A stretch of 64,000 nucleotides of DNA from Gemmatimonadaceae bacterium (GTDB taxonomy: Bacteria > Gemmatimonadota > Gemmatimonadetes > Gemmatimonadales > Gemmatimonadaceae). The stretch's first letter is position 1; every line of letters starts with the position of its first letter. The translations under genes were made by a program, and so were the position numbers. The notes beneath the pieces are model-generated. The model was given only the letters and a program-made list of their open reading frames with translations, searched no databases and was not told where the DNA came from. The stretch lies in the NCBI GenBank assembly GCA_035633115.1, contig DASQFN010000122.1, positions 51,371 to 115,370 on the forward strand, read 5' to 3'. Positions 28,746 to 36,920 of this stretch are shown in pieces.

Positions 28746-29043
28746 CGCGTCTCGTCTGTCTGGGCAGTATCACTACCTGTGTGTCCGCGGGCACGTGCAT
28801 CCCGAGCCGAGCTTCGGCGATTGGAATGAGCTTCACGCGAGATGATGCGTCGCGAATCTCCGCATCCAGCCGGACGCGCTCGTTCCTGAGCTGGCGGAGC
28901 CGCGCCTCCATGCCGCTCATCTGACGCGCCTGCGCGTCGCCGTAGCTGCGTCTGGTGACGACAGCAGCGGTTGTAAGGACGAAGCCGACGAGCACCGCCC
29001 CTACGATCCACCGGCCCCGTACGGCTACGCGGCGCGTCGCCAT
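28732..29043 (-). CDS. ftsL: FtsL-like divisome protein
   Basis: The 103-residue product has a short basic N-terminus, one membrane segment at about residues 11-28 (WIVGAVLVGFVLTTAAVV), and a coiled coil (MEARLRQLRNERVRLDAEI), ending IAEARLGMHVPADTQVVILP. This is the FtsL/DivIC plan of a bitopic protein with a leucine-zipper-like periplasmic helix. Sequence similarity within the family is low; the call rests on the plan plus its position between rsmH and ftsI, with both ends overlapping neighbours (19 and 14 bases). Confidence 0.85.
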   Translation of the reverse strand: MATRRVAVRGRWIVGAVLVGFVLTTAAVVTRRSYGDAQARQMSGMEARLRQLRNERVRLDAEIRDASSRVKLIPIAEARLGMHVPADTQVVILPRQTRRGETP

Positions 29044-29975
29044 GCACGAAGGCGCGCGCTGCGCGCGCGGGGATTGCGGGAGATTTCTTCAGCAGAGGCC
29101 TTCGTGGCTTTGCGCGTCACGAGCTCACCCAGCGCTTTGCCCCCGCACGTGCATTCCAGCTGCCGTGGCGGGCAGATGCAATCGCGGCTCCATTCCCGCA
29201 TTGCATGCTTCACGATCCTGTCTTCTCCGGAGTGGTACGCGATTACCGCGAGCACTCCTCCGGGATCGAGGTGGTCGCGCAGGATCGGAAGCGCGCGCTC
29301 CAGCGAGGCGAGCTCGTCGTTCACGGCAATCCGAAAACCCTGGAAGATTCTCGCGAAATCAGAGGGACCGCTTCTCGCCCCGAGCGCTCCGCGAATGGCC
29401 CGGACGAGATCGTCGCTCGATTCGAACGGCACCGTTCGCCGGCGACGGACGATCTCGCGCGCGAGACTGCGCGCGCGAATCTCGTCGGCATAGTCGCGAA
29501 GCACGGTGACCAGCTCGGCTTCTTCGAGTGTGTTGAGCAGATCTGCCGCGGTCATTCCGGCGGCCGGATCCATGCGCATGTCCAGCGGCGCGCCTTCGCG
29601 AAACGAAAACCCGCGCGACGCTTCGTCAATCTGATGCGACGAAACGCCAAGGTCGGCGAGAATACCTTCGAATTTCTGTCGCTGGTGCGGGAGCAACCTG
29701 TCTGCCTCTGCGAAGTTGCCCAATATAATGCGAAATCGGCCCGCCGCCTCTTCGGCTGCGAGCCGTTCGCGCGCCGCGCCGACCGCATTCGGGTCGCGAT
29801 CCATCGCGGTGACATCCGCCCCGACTGCAAGAAGGGCGGCGGAATGTCCGCCGCCCCCCAAAGTGCAATCGAGAATTGTTTTTGCTCCTTCGAAAACTCC
29901 CCTCACCTCATCCACGAGCACCGGCGCGTGGTAGGCGCTGTCCCACGCGCCGCCCTCCGGTGCCCCCGGAATCAT
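29025..29975 (-). CDS. rsmH: 16S rRNA (cytosine-1402-N4)-methyltransferase
   Basis: SAM-dependent enzyme (formerly MraW) methylating C1402 in the ribosomal P site. The 316-residue product starts near YHAPVLVDEV, with the SAM motif ILDCTLGGGGHSAALL, the acidic residue in TAMDRDPNAVG, the family segment DLGVSSHQIDEASRGFSFREGAPLDMRMD and the C-terminal VIAYHSGEDRIVKHAM, where HS is usually followed by L or E. Its ATG overlaps the stop of the TPR gene upstream (ATGA). Confidence 0.97.
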   Translation of the reverse strand: MIPGAPEGGAWDSAYHAPVLVDEVRGVFEGAKTILDCTLGGGGHSAALLAVGADVTAMDRDPNAVGAARERLAAEEAAGRFRIILGNFAEADRLLPHQRQKFEGILADLGVSSHQIDEASRGFSFREGAPLDMRMDPAAGMTAADLLNTLEEAELVTVLRDYADEIRARSLAREIVRRRRTVPFESSDDLVRAIRGALGARSGPSDFARIFQGFRIAVNDELASLERALPILRDHLDPGGVLAVIAYHSGEDRIVKHAMREWSRDCICPPRQLECTCGGKALGELVTRKATKASAEEISRNPRARSARLRAWRRAA

Positions 29976-31651
29976 TTGCAGTAACGCTTGACCATCTCGT
30001 CGGTTGCGGGAGTGTACTGCGGAATTGCCGTGAGAACCTGCTTCGCGGGCTCCGGATAGCTCTGCAATCCGGCAGGGACATTCTCCTGAGCCGTGGCGAA
30101 CGAATCCTTGGCGAGCCGTGCAAGCGAGCAGCTCTTGGACGTCTGCGCTTCGGTAATCGCGCTCTGCCCGATCGTGAATGCGGAGACACCCATGAGGAAC
30201 TTGGCGTCGGAGGAAGGCTCGAGCTGATCGGACATCTTGAGGAAATCAACCGCCTTCTGAAGATCAGCACGGTTCTTGGACGCGTTACCCGCCTTGTACG
30301 CCGCATTGCCCTGAGCCAGCGCCACTTTGGCGAGTGTGCTCCTGTCACTGCCATTTCGCGACGCGAGCTGGATGATCGACATCACGCTGTCGGACTGGTT
30401 CATCGCAACGTAGATCAGGGCGATTTGCGCGTATCCGCCGTCGATCTTCGGATTTATCTGAACGGCGCGACGGGCAGCGGCGAGAGCCGCCGCGTTATTG
30501 CCGGCCTTGCTCAATGCACTCGCCTGGCTCAGAAGCAGAGTCGCGTTGGTGGGATACTTTGCAACGCCCTGCGCGAAAACGTCGGCCGCCCTCTGAAACT
30601 GGTTCTGTGCGGCTAGCGCGCCTGCGGTCCTGATGAAATAGGTCGTGTCGGCGGCAGAGGTGTCGGCCTTGATCAGCTCGGCTCCTGTCTGCGCTGCCAG
30701 GTCGAACTTCTTCGCTCCGAGATATACGAGCCACGCGAGGCGAAGCATCTTCGGATCGCCTGGATTGTTCTTGAGCGCTATGTCGATGATCGGCAGCACC
30801 TTGTCCCACTGACCCGTCTGCGCGAGATCGTTGATCACCTGCTCGCGAAGCTTGTCATTGCTCGGGTCGGCGGCCATGAGCGAGACGAGCGTTTCAGTCG
30901 CGCGCGGATCCTTGCGCTCCTGGTAGATGGCAGCAACGAGAGTAAGCGCGGGAATGTTGCGGGGATCGCGTGCGATGATCCGCTGCGTGATTGCCAGCAC
31001 CGAGTCCGTCTGCTTCTGGGCGTTCAGAGCGTTGGCGAGGCACACGCCGGCGATCGTTCCATTGGGATACTTCGAGAGCGCTGATCGGGCGGCCTGCTCC
31101 GCCTCCTTGTACTTGCCCTCACGGTAGCGGAAAGCACACGTCTTCTCTCCCTCGAGCTGCGCGCGGGCGGACTGATACGCTTTTGACACGGCCTGCGCAG
31201 CCTGATCGAGCTTTCCTTCTGCGGGCGGGAGCGGCTGCTGGATCGTGTTGTCGCGCGCGATGACCAATCGTGCCTCGAGCTTTACGCCGGTTGGCGTCTT
31301 CGTCACCGTGCCTTCCATGTATTCATCGGCGCGAAGCAGGTTTGCCAGCGCGCGGGCGTCGTTCGACTGCAGCGCCTCGGTCGTCGAATAGCCCGACGCC
31401 GTGAGCGTCGCGTGGACGTCCTTCTGAGGAATCACGAGCAATTTCTTGGCGTCGACGTCTCTCGCGAGGCGCGACCTTATCGCTTCAGCAGCCTGAACTC
31501 CGAGACCCGGCTCGCTGCTTTGAAACGTCGTGATCATCAGATGCGGAACCGGCTCGGTTCGCTGAGCGAGTGCCGGAGCGAGCGGTGCCAGAGTCACGAA
31601 TGCGGCGGCCGCGAGCAGCATTCGCTGTCCGGAGAGTTGGTAGTGACGCAA
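29972..31651 (-). CDS. Secreted TPR-repeat protein at the head of the dcw cluster
   Basis: A 559-residue exported protein. Start at the TTG 31651 (MRHYQLSGQRMLLAAAA) is chosen because AAGGAG lies 7 bases upstream; a TTG at 31684 and an ATG at 31621 are alternatives, and all keep the signal peptide ending ALAQ. Residues about 45-150 form an alpha/beta segment like the extracellular TolB-N/FlgO-type fold (LMITTFQ, VQAAEAIRSRLARD, LLVIPQKDVHATL); that comparison is tentative. From about residue 165 the protein is a series of TPR-like helical hairpins. It ends KRYCK. It occupies the place where mraZ is usual and is coupled to rsmH by ATGA, suggesting an envelope or division-linked role (inference). 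Confidence 0.8.
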   Translation of the reverse strand: MRHYQLSGQRMLLAAAAFVTLAPLAPALAQRTEPVPHLMITTFQSSEPGLGVQAAEAIRSRLARDVDAKKLLVIPQKDVHATLTASGYSTTEALQSNDARALANLLRADEYMEGTVTKTPTGVKLEARLVIARDNTIQQPLPPAEGKLDQAAQAVSKAYQSARAQLEGEKTCAFRYREGKYKEAEQAARSALSKYPNGTIAGVCLANALNAQKQTDSVLAITQRIIARDPRNIPALTLVAAIYQERKDPRATETLVSLMAADPSNDKLREQVINDLAQTGQWDKVLPIIDIALKNNPGDPKMLRLAWLVYLGAKKFDLAAQTGAELIKADTSAADTTYFIRTAGALAAQNQFQRAADVFAQGVAKYPTNATLLLSQASALSKAGNNAAALAAARRAVQINPKIDGGYAQIALIYVAMNQSDSVMSIIQLASRNGSDRSTLAKVALAQGNAAYKAGNASKNRADLQKAVDFLKMSDQLEPSSDAKFLMGVSAFTIGQSAITEAQTSKSCSLARLAKDSFATAQENVPAGLQSYPEPAKQVLTAIPQYTPATDEMVKRYCK

Positions 31652-31739
31652 AGCCTGACTCCTTTTACTCAGTGTTGTGTCCAAGAAAACGCGTGAACAA
31701 ATGTACCCCGCGAAGCATCTCCGGGTCCGTCAATTCGAA

Positions 31740-31813
31740 TGGGCAAGGAGGGACTCGAACCCCCGACATCCTGCGTGTAAGGCAGGCGCTCTAACCAACT
31801 GAGCTACTCGCCC
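31740..31813 (-). tRNA. tRNA-Val (anticodon UAC)
   Basis: A 74-base cloverleaf on the minus strand: acceptor stem GGGCGAG/CTTGCCC, D arm GCTCAGTTGGTTAGAGC, anticodon arm CCTGC-CTTACAC-GCAGG with anticodon TAC, variable loop ATGTC, T arm GGGGGTTCGAGTCCCTC and discriminator A. The 3' CCA is not encoded (TTC follows). It lies between the small membrane protein gene and the TPR gene on the same strand, so it may share the promoter at 32048-32076. Confidence 0.97.
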
Positions 31814-31838
31814 CTGGCTGCAGAAACCGAGCCGCTCC

Positions 31839-32039
31839 CTACTTCAGGATCGCAATGGGCACCAGCACACAGTACCCGAGCACCAGAAGTATTGGGGCGA
31901 CAGTCGTGCCACCACGAGCGAGATCGGCGAAACCGACGACGATAACCAACAGCGCCGCAACCCACAGAGAGATGGACTGCGTGCGCCGACTGATTCGGCC
32001 ACTTGGTGGAGAGGCGCTTCGCGAGTCGGAATCGACCAT
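31839..32039 (-). CDS. Small two-helix membrane protein
   Basis: 66 residues: a polar N-terminus (MVDSDSRSASPPSGRISRR) and two hydrophobic helices (SISLWVAALLVIVVGFADLA and VAPILLVLGYCVLVPIAIL) joined by a short Gly-rich turn. No family is recognised. A near-consensus promoter sits directly upstream, with the ATG only 8 bases beyond the -10 box, so the message would be leaderless; no Shine-Dalgarno sequence is visible. The two alternative frames here are shadows without this pattern. tRNA-Val follows 25 bases downstream. Confidence 0.65.
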   Translation of the reverse strand: MVDSDSRSASPPSGRISRRTQSISLWVAALLVIVVGFADLARGGTTVAPILLVLGYCVLVPIAILK

Positions 32040-32047
32040 TGGGCGAT

Positions 32048-32076
32048 AGTGTAGACGCGCCGCAAAACGGTGTCAA
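32048..32076 (-). promoter_or_regulatory. Near-consensus sigma-70 promoter
   Basis: On the minus strand TTGACA (32071-32076) and TACACT (32048-32053) with a 17-base spacer. Expected initiation is at or next to the ATG at 32039. It can drive the small membrane protein, tRNA-Val and possibly the TPR gene beyond. Confidence 0.75.
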
Positions 32077-32137
32077 GCAGCGACACGGCAGGAGCCCAAG
32101 GCGTCATTGTTTCTTAATGAAGCGCTAATGCACCGGC

Positions 32138-32785
32138 TCAGCTGTAGCTTGGCGCGAGCTCTCCACGATCGGCCAGACGGATTGCTTCCGCGCAGCGCTT
32201 TCCCCAGACGTTGAAGCGATTGGCAGAGTGTCCGGCTTTCCAGGTCGCGCGAGCCTCTTCACTCCGCGCGCCGGCAAGCTGTGACCGGCCGAGCTCGTAG
32301 TAGCCCTCGATGAAGTTGGGCGCGAGCGCCACGCTCTTTCTGAGACACTGTTCGGCAGCGCCGAAATCATTCTGCGCGGCCAGGAGAAGGCCGAGGTAGA
32401 ACCGCGCGTACAGCGCGGCCTTGGGATCCCGAATCTGCCGCGAGCAGTTGTCCAACAGCTCCGCGGCGGCAGCCAGCTCGCCCTTTCGCATCTGCACGTA
32501 GCCCATGTTGACGCGCGCCATCGCATGCAGCGGATCCTCTGCCAGAAGCTCTTTGAGAAGCTCCTCCGCCTTGTCGTATGTGCCTTGCCGCATCAAAGCC
32601 CAGGCAAGCAGCACTCTCGCATAGACATCACTGGGTGCCAGCTCGAGTGCCTGAAGCAGCGCAATTTCGGCTCTCGAAAAATCACCGATGGCGATCAGAT
32701 TCCATCCTTTCTCCACGAACGTGGAGGCGCCGAGATGGTCTTCGCGAAGGACGACTTGCCGCAGAGCCCCCGAGTTGCCGGTCAC
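32138..32785 (-). CDS. TPR-repeat protein following cheB
   Basis: 215 residues without a signal peptide, made of about four to five TPR hairpins (for example KGWNLIAIGDFSRAEIALLQALELAPSD split over two helices, then ARVNMGYVQMRKGELAAAAELL and ARFYLGLLLAAQNDFGAAEQCL). It is cytoplasmic and probably a protein-interaction scaffold. The start is a GTG overlapping the cheB stop (GTGA). It is the last gene of the chemosensory block; a functional link with CheB or CheR is possible since CheR-TPR fusions are known, but that is inference. Confidence 0.8.
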   Translation of the reverse strand: MTGNSGALRQVVLREDHLGASTFVEKGWNLIAIGDFSRAEIALLQALELAPSDVYARVLLAWALMRQGTYDKAEELLKELLAEDPLHAMARVNMGYVQMRKGELAAAAELLDNCSRQIRDPKAALYARFYLGLLLAAQNDFGAAEQCLRKSVALAPNFIEGYYELGRSQLAGARSEEARATWKAGHSANRFNVWGKRCAEAIRLADRGELAPSYS

Positions 32786-33858
32786 GCTACTCTCCGGTTT
32801 GCCGTGAGAAGGTCGTTTATCACGGCCGCGATGTCTCGCGACGGGACGACGGCATCGGCGCCCGCAGCCTCGAGCGCGGCCGCCGGCATACCATAAATGA
32901 TGGAGGTCGCGCGATCCTGAACGACCCCAGCCCCTCCGGCGCCGCGCAAAGATCGCAGACCCTCCGCCCCGTCGCGGCCCATGCCCGAGAGCACAACGCC
33001 GATCGCGTTTCGTCCGAAAATTTTCGCCACGGACTGAAACAGCGGATCAGCCGACGGCCTCGCCCCGCACAGAGGATCGCCGGCGTCGATCTCGATCGTC
33101 ACACAGTAAGTGCCCCGACGGAGACGGACCTGGCCATCGCCCGGCGCGAGATATAAGCGTCCGGAGAAAAGCGGGTCACCATCGGCAGCTACCGTCACGG
33201 GCAGCGCCGTCAGCTCACCGAGGCGAGCGGCAAGCGTTGGAATGAACTCTGCCGGCATGTGCTGGAGGATGAGAACTGCGGCGTCGAGGTCCGCCGACAG
33301 CCGCGAGACCACTTCAGCCAGCGCGCGCGGACCGCCCGTCGATGCCGCGATCACGACCGCCCTGGTTGCGTTCTTCGGCAAGACCGTGCGCCCCGGTCGT
33401 TGCACAACGCGAGGCTCGGCGGCCGCTGGTTCGCGCTCGCCGAATCTGACGGCGGACGCAGCATCGAGAGCGCAAAGCAGCTGCTCTCTCACTACCAGCA
33501 TGTCGATGCTCACCGGCCCCGAGGGCTTCTGAACGAACTCCACGGCGCCAAGCTCCAATGCGCGAACAGCCGACGCGTTCTCGTCCGACGATCCAGCTGC
33601 GCTGACGACGATTACCGGTAGCGGCATTTCCTCCATGATGCGCTCGAGCGTGGCCAGGCCGTCGAGTCTCGGCATGGCTACATCGAGCGTCACGATGTCG
33701 GGGGAAAGCGAACGAATGCTGGCGAGAGCCTCGAAGCCGTCTGCTGCCGTGCCCACCACGCGAAAGTCGTCCCGAAGCTCGACAACTTCGGCGATCAGCC
33801 GGCGCATGAAGGCGCTGTCGTCGACGACAAGCACGCGTTTTGTTTTCTCTGGCACCAC
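32782..33858 (-). CDS. cheB: Chemotaxis protein-glutamate methylesterase CheB
   Basis: Response-regulator methylesterase that removes methyl groups (and deamidates Gln) from chemoreceptors. The 358-residue product has an N-terminal receiver domain (VLVVDDSAFMRR, phospho-acceptor Asp59 in IVTLDVAMP, VQKP) and a C-terminal esterase with the triad Ser173 in AASTGGP, His200 in ILQHMP and Asp296 in GMGRDG. All catalytic residues are present. It follows a broken cheR by 21 bases. No chemoreceptor gene lies in the window, so its substrate must be encoded elsewhere. Confidence 0.96.
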   Translation of the reverse strand: MVPEKTKRVLVVDDSAFMRRLIAEVVELRDDFRVVGTAADGFEALASIRSLSPDIVTLDVAMPRLDGLATLERIMEEMPLPVIVVSAAGSSDENASAVRALELGAVEFVQKPSGPVSIDMLVVREQLLCALDAASAVRFGEREPAAAEPRVVQRPGRTVLPKNATRAVVIAASTGGPRALAEVVSRLSADLDAAVLILQHMPAEFIPTLAARLGELTALPVTVAADGDPLFSGRLYLAPGDGQVRLRRGTYCVTIEIDAGDPLCGARPSADPLFQSVAKIFGRNAIGVVLSGMGRDGAEGLRSLRGAGGAGVVQDRATSIIYGMPAAALEAAGADAVVPSRDIAAVINDLLTANRRVA

Positions 33859-33879
33859 AGAATCCCGGTTTGGCTTCGT

Positions 33880-34372
33880 CTAAGCTCGGCGAAAAATCCG
33901 CTCGCGGCCGCTGACCGACTCAAACATTCCGCGCGATTTTCCGAGAAGCGTTTCTACTTTACCAAGGACGAGGAAGCCCCCCGGCAGCAACACCTCGTGG
34001 AACCGCTGGAAGAGCCATTCCTGCGCTGGTCGCGTGAAATAGATAATGACGTTTCGGCAGACGATCAGGCTCATGCGGCTGGCTGCATATCTCCGGCAGG
34101 ACTTTGGCGGCGATAGAGGCGTAGGTGTCCGGATTCCGGAAGAACTTCGACACGTTGATAGTCAGCGTTGCTATCAACGGGTCCGAGTCCAGAATGCTGC
34201 CATATTCCTGGAACGACGACGCGCCCTTCACGCGCATTCGCACCGAGATGCGCCTTCTGAGGCAGGTGTCCTTGTAGCTCGAGCAGAAAAAACCGCGATC
34301 CCGCTCGATTTTTCGGCACAGCGCCGCGAGCTGCGGAAAATCAGCGGGCGATTGCACCCGCATTCGCCGCAC
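33880..34372 (-). pseudogene. cheR: Broken chemotaxis methyltransferase gene cheR (internal deletion with frameshift)
   Basis: The N-terminal part (from 34372, or the ATG at 34363) reads as the CheR all-helical domain: FPQLAALCRKIERDRGFF, SYKDTCLRRRISVRMR, and TINVSKFFRNPDTYASIA up to VLPEI at about 34088. In another frame from about 34074 the C-terminal part reads MSLIVCRNVIIYFTRPAQ then LLPGGFLVLGKVETLLGK and ends RERIFRRA. Intact CheR has about 110 residues between these parts, with the SAM-binding GCSTGEEPYS motif; here only a handful of bases remain and the frame changes. A truncated 137-residue product could be made, but not an active methyltransferase. It overlaps the upstream PATAN-TPR gene by about 30 bases. 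Confidence 0.85.
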
Positions 34373-35654
34373 GCGTGTAAGCCGCCTGCGCTTCGTCAGT
34401 CCGCCCGGCGCGCTTCAGGATGTCACCAAGGTTGCGATAGAGCTGCGGCATTGCGCTGTTGGTCTGCACGGCCTGCTCGATGCTCTGACGCGCTCTGTCG
34501 AAATCGCCCCTCGCCTCGTGCGCGACGGCGAGATTGTTCAGAAGCACCGCCGCCGCCGGATATCGACCGACGCCCTCCGCCAGAACCGACACGGCGGCGT
34601 CGAACGCGTTTCTCGTGATTTCGAGAACTCCGGCGTAATGGTACCACACTGGCGGTGGCGCAGAGCCACCCCATGCATTTCTGGCCGCCGCCAGAGCGGC
34701 CGCGGCCGCGTCGAGATCCCCGCGCCCGAGCGCAAGCGAGGCCAGCCCGATGTGCGCAAGCGGCTCGGGCTTCGCAGCCCTGTTCACAACCTGCTCCAGC
34801 GCCAGCCGCGCCTTCTCATGTTGCCCCAGGCGCTCGTATGCGTAGGCGAGGTTCACGAAAACCGCATTCATGCGGGGCGCCGAAACGGCGGCGGTCTGAA
34901 ACGCAGCCGCTGCGTCGGGCCACCTGCCATCTCGAAGAGCGATCAGACCGAGATAGAACGACGCCGCCGCGTCCGTCGAGCGCAGCTCGCCTATGCGCTT
35001 GAACTCGCGTGCCGCGTCGCTGTACATCCGCGCCTTGTAAAAAGCGATTCCGAGATTCCGATGCTCGGCGATGACTGAGTCCGACACGACCGGCGCACTG
35101 TCCTGCGAGCTGACCGCAACCAGAAACGCGCCACTCACCAGGCCATACAACGCCTTGCCTATCGCAAATTCGCCAAGCTTCGTTTCCTGCATCAGCTCAC
35201 GAACGTTCCGATTACCGTCTATCAGTGGTAACAGCGCCTGCTGCTCGCGGCTGAACGCAATGGTGTTGTGAAGCATTTGCTGGCGGTCGAGCGCGAATAC
35301 GATGTCGAAATTCGGGACTTTTTTTTCGATGAGCGACCATTCGTCGACCCGCCTTGCACCTTCGAGCAGCAGCTCCTGCGGATCCACTGCCGTTCGCACC
35401 ACTCCCGCTGGTGGATTCTCCCCGGGCTCGAAGCTGAAAGAGCCGTGAGTCCAGTTGAACATCGCGAAGACGGCGTCGTCGGTGTCGAGTGTCCGCGTGC
35501 TGAGCGACGCGTAGCAGACGAGTCCATTCTCGAAGTAAATCGAGCCGGAAGCATCGTCCACGTGCAGCGTGAGGCAGCCGGTCTTGCTCCCCATTGCCAG
35601 CAGCTGCAGCACATCGGGAAGACTGGCCTCGCTGAGATTGCCCCTGATCGCCAT
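34341..35654 (-). CDS. PATAN (DUF4388) domain protein with TPR repeats
   Basis: The 437-residue product starts MAIRGNLSEASLPDVLQLLA, the hallmark of the PATAN/DUF4388 domain (about residues 1-110), which includes KTGCLTLHVDDASGSIYFENG and FNWTHGSFSFEPG. A winged-helix-like segment follows (about 140-180, LIDGNRNVRELMQETKLGEF), then TPR hairpins from about 205 to the end. It is cytoplasmic. The PATAN domain is known from two-component and small-GTPase regulatory systems. It has a paralogue at 37287 sharing the same N-terminal plan. Its ATG overlaps the small upstream gene as TGATG. Confidence 0.9.
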   Translation of the reverse strand: MAIRGNLSEASLPDVLQLLAMGSKTGCLTLHVDDASGSIYFENGLVCYASLSTRTLDTDDAVFAMFNWTHGSFSFEPGENPPAGVVRTAVDPQELLLEGARRVDEWSLIEKKVPNFDIVFALDRQQMLHNTIAFSREQQALLPLIDGNRNVRELMQETKLGEFAIGKALYGLVSGAFLVAVSSQDSAPVVSDSVIAEHRNLGIAFYKARMYSDAAREFKRIGELRSTDAAASFYLGLIALRDGRWPDAAAAFQTAAVSAPRMNAVFVNLAYAYERLGQHEKARLALEQVVNRAAKPEPLAHIGLASLALGRGDLDAAAAALAAARNAWGGSAPPPVWYHYAGVLEITRNAFDAAVSVLAEGVGRYPAAAVLLNNLAVAHEARGDFDRARQSIEQAVQTNSAMPQLYRNLGDILKRAGRTDEAQAAYTRAANAGAIAR

Positions 35655-35878
35655 CAGCGCAGCTCTTCGACAACGCGATCGGCGAACTCCGGCCAGATCG
35701 TGATCGTTTTCGCGGCATCGAGCTGGTCCGGCCGGGAGCTGAGATGGCCAGCCACGCCAAGGCGACCCACGCTCTGCTCGAGCGCCGGCGCAATGTCGGT
35801 CAGGAATTCCTCGAATTCCCCGTCGTTCAGCTCACCCTTTCTCAGCGGATACTCCCGATCCGAAAACGAAACTCCCAA
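35654..35878 (-). CDS. Small acidic protein coupled to the PATAN-TPR gene
   Basis: 74 residues starting at a TTG (LGVSFSDREYPLRKGE as written in codons; fMet in the cell), with GAGG 7 bases upstream and an in-frame stop two codons before. It ends FADRVVEELR and its stop overlaps the next start (TGATG), which is the main evidence that it is translated. It is acidic and probably helical. No family is recognised. It is the first gene after the nested inverted-repeat element. Confidence 0.55.
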   Translation of the reverse strand: MGVSFSDREYPLRKGELNDGEFEEFLTDIAPALEQSVGRLGVAGHLSSRPDQLDAAKTITIWPEFADRVVEELR

Positions 35879-35927
35879 CCCTCATCCTCAATTCACCGGG
35901 AACTAACTGCGACGTCAACAGAAGACT

Positions 35928-36085
35928 ACACGCTGCCCGCTGAACGCTACGCGCCTACCGCTGCGCGCTAAACCCCCGGCACTTCTTCAGTCCTACCTTG
36001 GATGCCGGGCCATTGAATCGAACGATGCAGTGTTGATGGTTTTAGCGCGAGGCCGAAAGCTGGGAGCGTTCAGCGGGCAGCGTGT
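35928..36085. repeat. 158-bp nested inverted-repeat element (MITE- or REP-like)
   Basis: Three nested perfect inverted repeats share one centre: an outer 21-base arm pair (35928-35948 with 36065-36085), a middle 9-base pair CGCGCTAAA / TTTAGCGCG (35964-35972 with 36041-36049) and an inner 7-base pair CCCGGCA / TGCCGGG (35975-35981 with 36003-36009). It fills most of the gene-free gap 35879-36111 between a Roadblock gene and the small coupled gene. It encodes nothing obvious. As RNA it would fold into one long hairpin. Confidence 0.8.
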
Positions 36086-36111
36086 TTTCCTCTGTTGCAG
36101 TTCCAGATCCC

Positions 36112-36582
36112 TCAGTTCAGCGGTCCGAACAGCGCGTCGAGACTGGAATTCAGATCCGACTCGAGATCCATCGCCAGCTCACCGCTGGCTACATTTCCGT
36201 CAACGCCGCCGAGGGCGTCCCTGAACTCGCCGAAGTAAAGGCGCACGAGTCCGAGCGTGCTCTCGCGATCGAAAGCCGCCAGGAGGAGGCACTCCTTCCC
36301 GCCTGCAGGACACGCACCCATGAACACGCCCTGGCTTCGGCCACCCTGATGCATTCCGAGGAAAGGGCGCCCCGACAGCTGCTTGCCGAGCTCGCGTCCC
36401 GAAGCATTGATCGCGGCCGCGAGACTGCACGCCGTCTTCACCTCGGCGGCGCTTTGAAATCCGAACTGCGCGAGGACCTTTCCATCGGGCCGCAACACGA
36501 TGGCTCGCTGCACTCTCGAGTCCTGCATGAAGCGTCGCAGAGGGACATCAAGCCATTCCGCGCTCACTGCTCCCGTGATCAT
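36112..36582 (-). CDS. Roadblock/LC7-type protein (MglB-like)
   Basis: 156 residues. The core has the Roadblock pattern: VQRAIVLRPDGKVLAQFGF, a central helix (AAEVKTACSLAAAINASGREL), a beta strand region (GVFMGACPAGGKECLLLAAFD) and a last helix GLVRLYFGEFRDAL. An acidic C-terminal tail (LESDLNSSLDALFG) is extra. Such proteins dimerise and in MglB act as GTPase activators for Ras-like MglA, but no GTPase is in the window. It overlaps the preceding Roadblock gene as ATGA; downstream lies the inverted-repeat element. Confidence 0.75.
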   Translation of the reverse strand: MITGAVSAEWLDVPLRRFMQDSRVQRAIVLRPDGKVLAQFGFQSAAEVKTACSLAAAINASGRELGKQLSGRPFLGMHQGGRSQGVFMGACPAGGKECLLLAAFDRESTLGLVRLYFGEFRDALGGVDGNVASGELAMDLESDLNSSLDALFGPLN

Positions 36583-36920
36583 ATCAGCTCCGCTGCACTG
36601 AGCATCTCGAGGCGCAGCTTCCCAAGGTTGATTTTCCGATTCGTTACGGCAACGAGGACGATATCTCCCCTGGCAGTCGCGCAGACATGCCCGCGATCGG
36701 CCTCGAGGCGCACAAACGTCGCAGTGCCTAGGCCGGCATCGTCGGCAGCCTGTCGAGTCTTCCTGAACAGTGAGGACGCCAGAGCCGCAGCCGACTCCCA
36801 GCTCTCACCGAGGCCGTTCGTGCGGGCTATCACCATCCCGTCTTCGATGCCGACGAGCATCGCTCCAACCACTCCGGGGTGGCGCTCGATCTGCTCGACT
36901 ACGGTGTCGTATTCGCTCAT
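36579..36920 (-). CDS. Roadblock/LC7 domain protein
   Basis: 113 residues, a single Roadblock/LC7 domain: VVEQIERHPGVVGAMLVGIEDGMVI, a helix with WESAAALASSLFRKTRQAADD, the strand pair TFVRLEADRGHVCA and DIVLVAVTNRKINLGKLRLEM. The domain is a dimeric platform found with small GTPases and with prokaryotic regulatory complexes. It is coupled to both neighbours (TGATG upstream, ATGA downstream). Confidence 0.85.
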   Translation of the reverse strand: MSEYDTVVEQIERHPGVVGAMLVGIEDGMVIARTNGLGESWESAAALASSLFRKTRQAADDAGLGTATFVRLEADRGHVCATARGDIVLVAVTNRKINLGKLRLEMLSAAELI

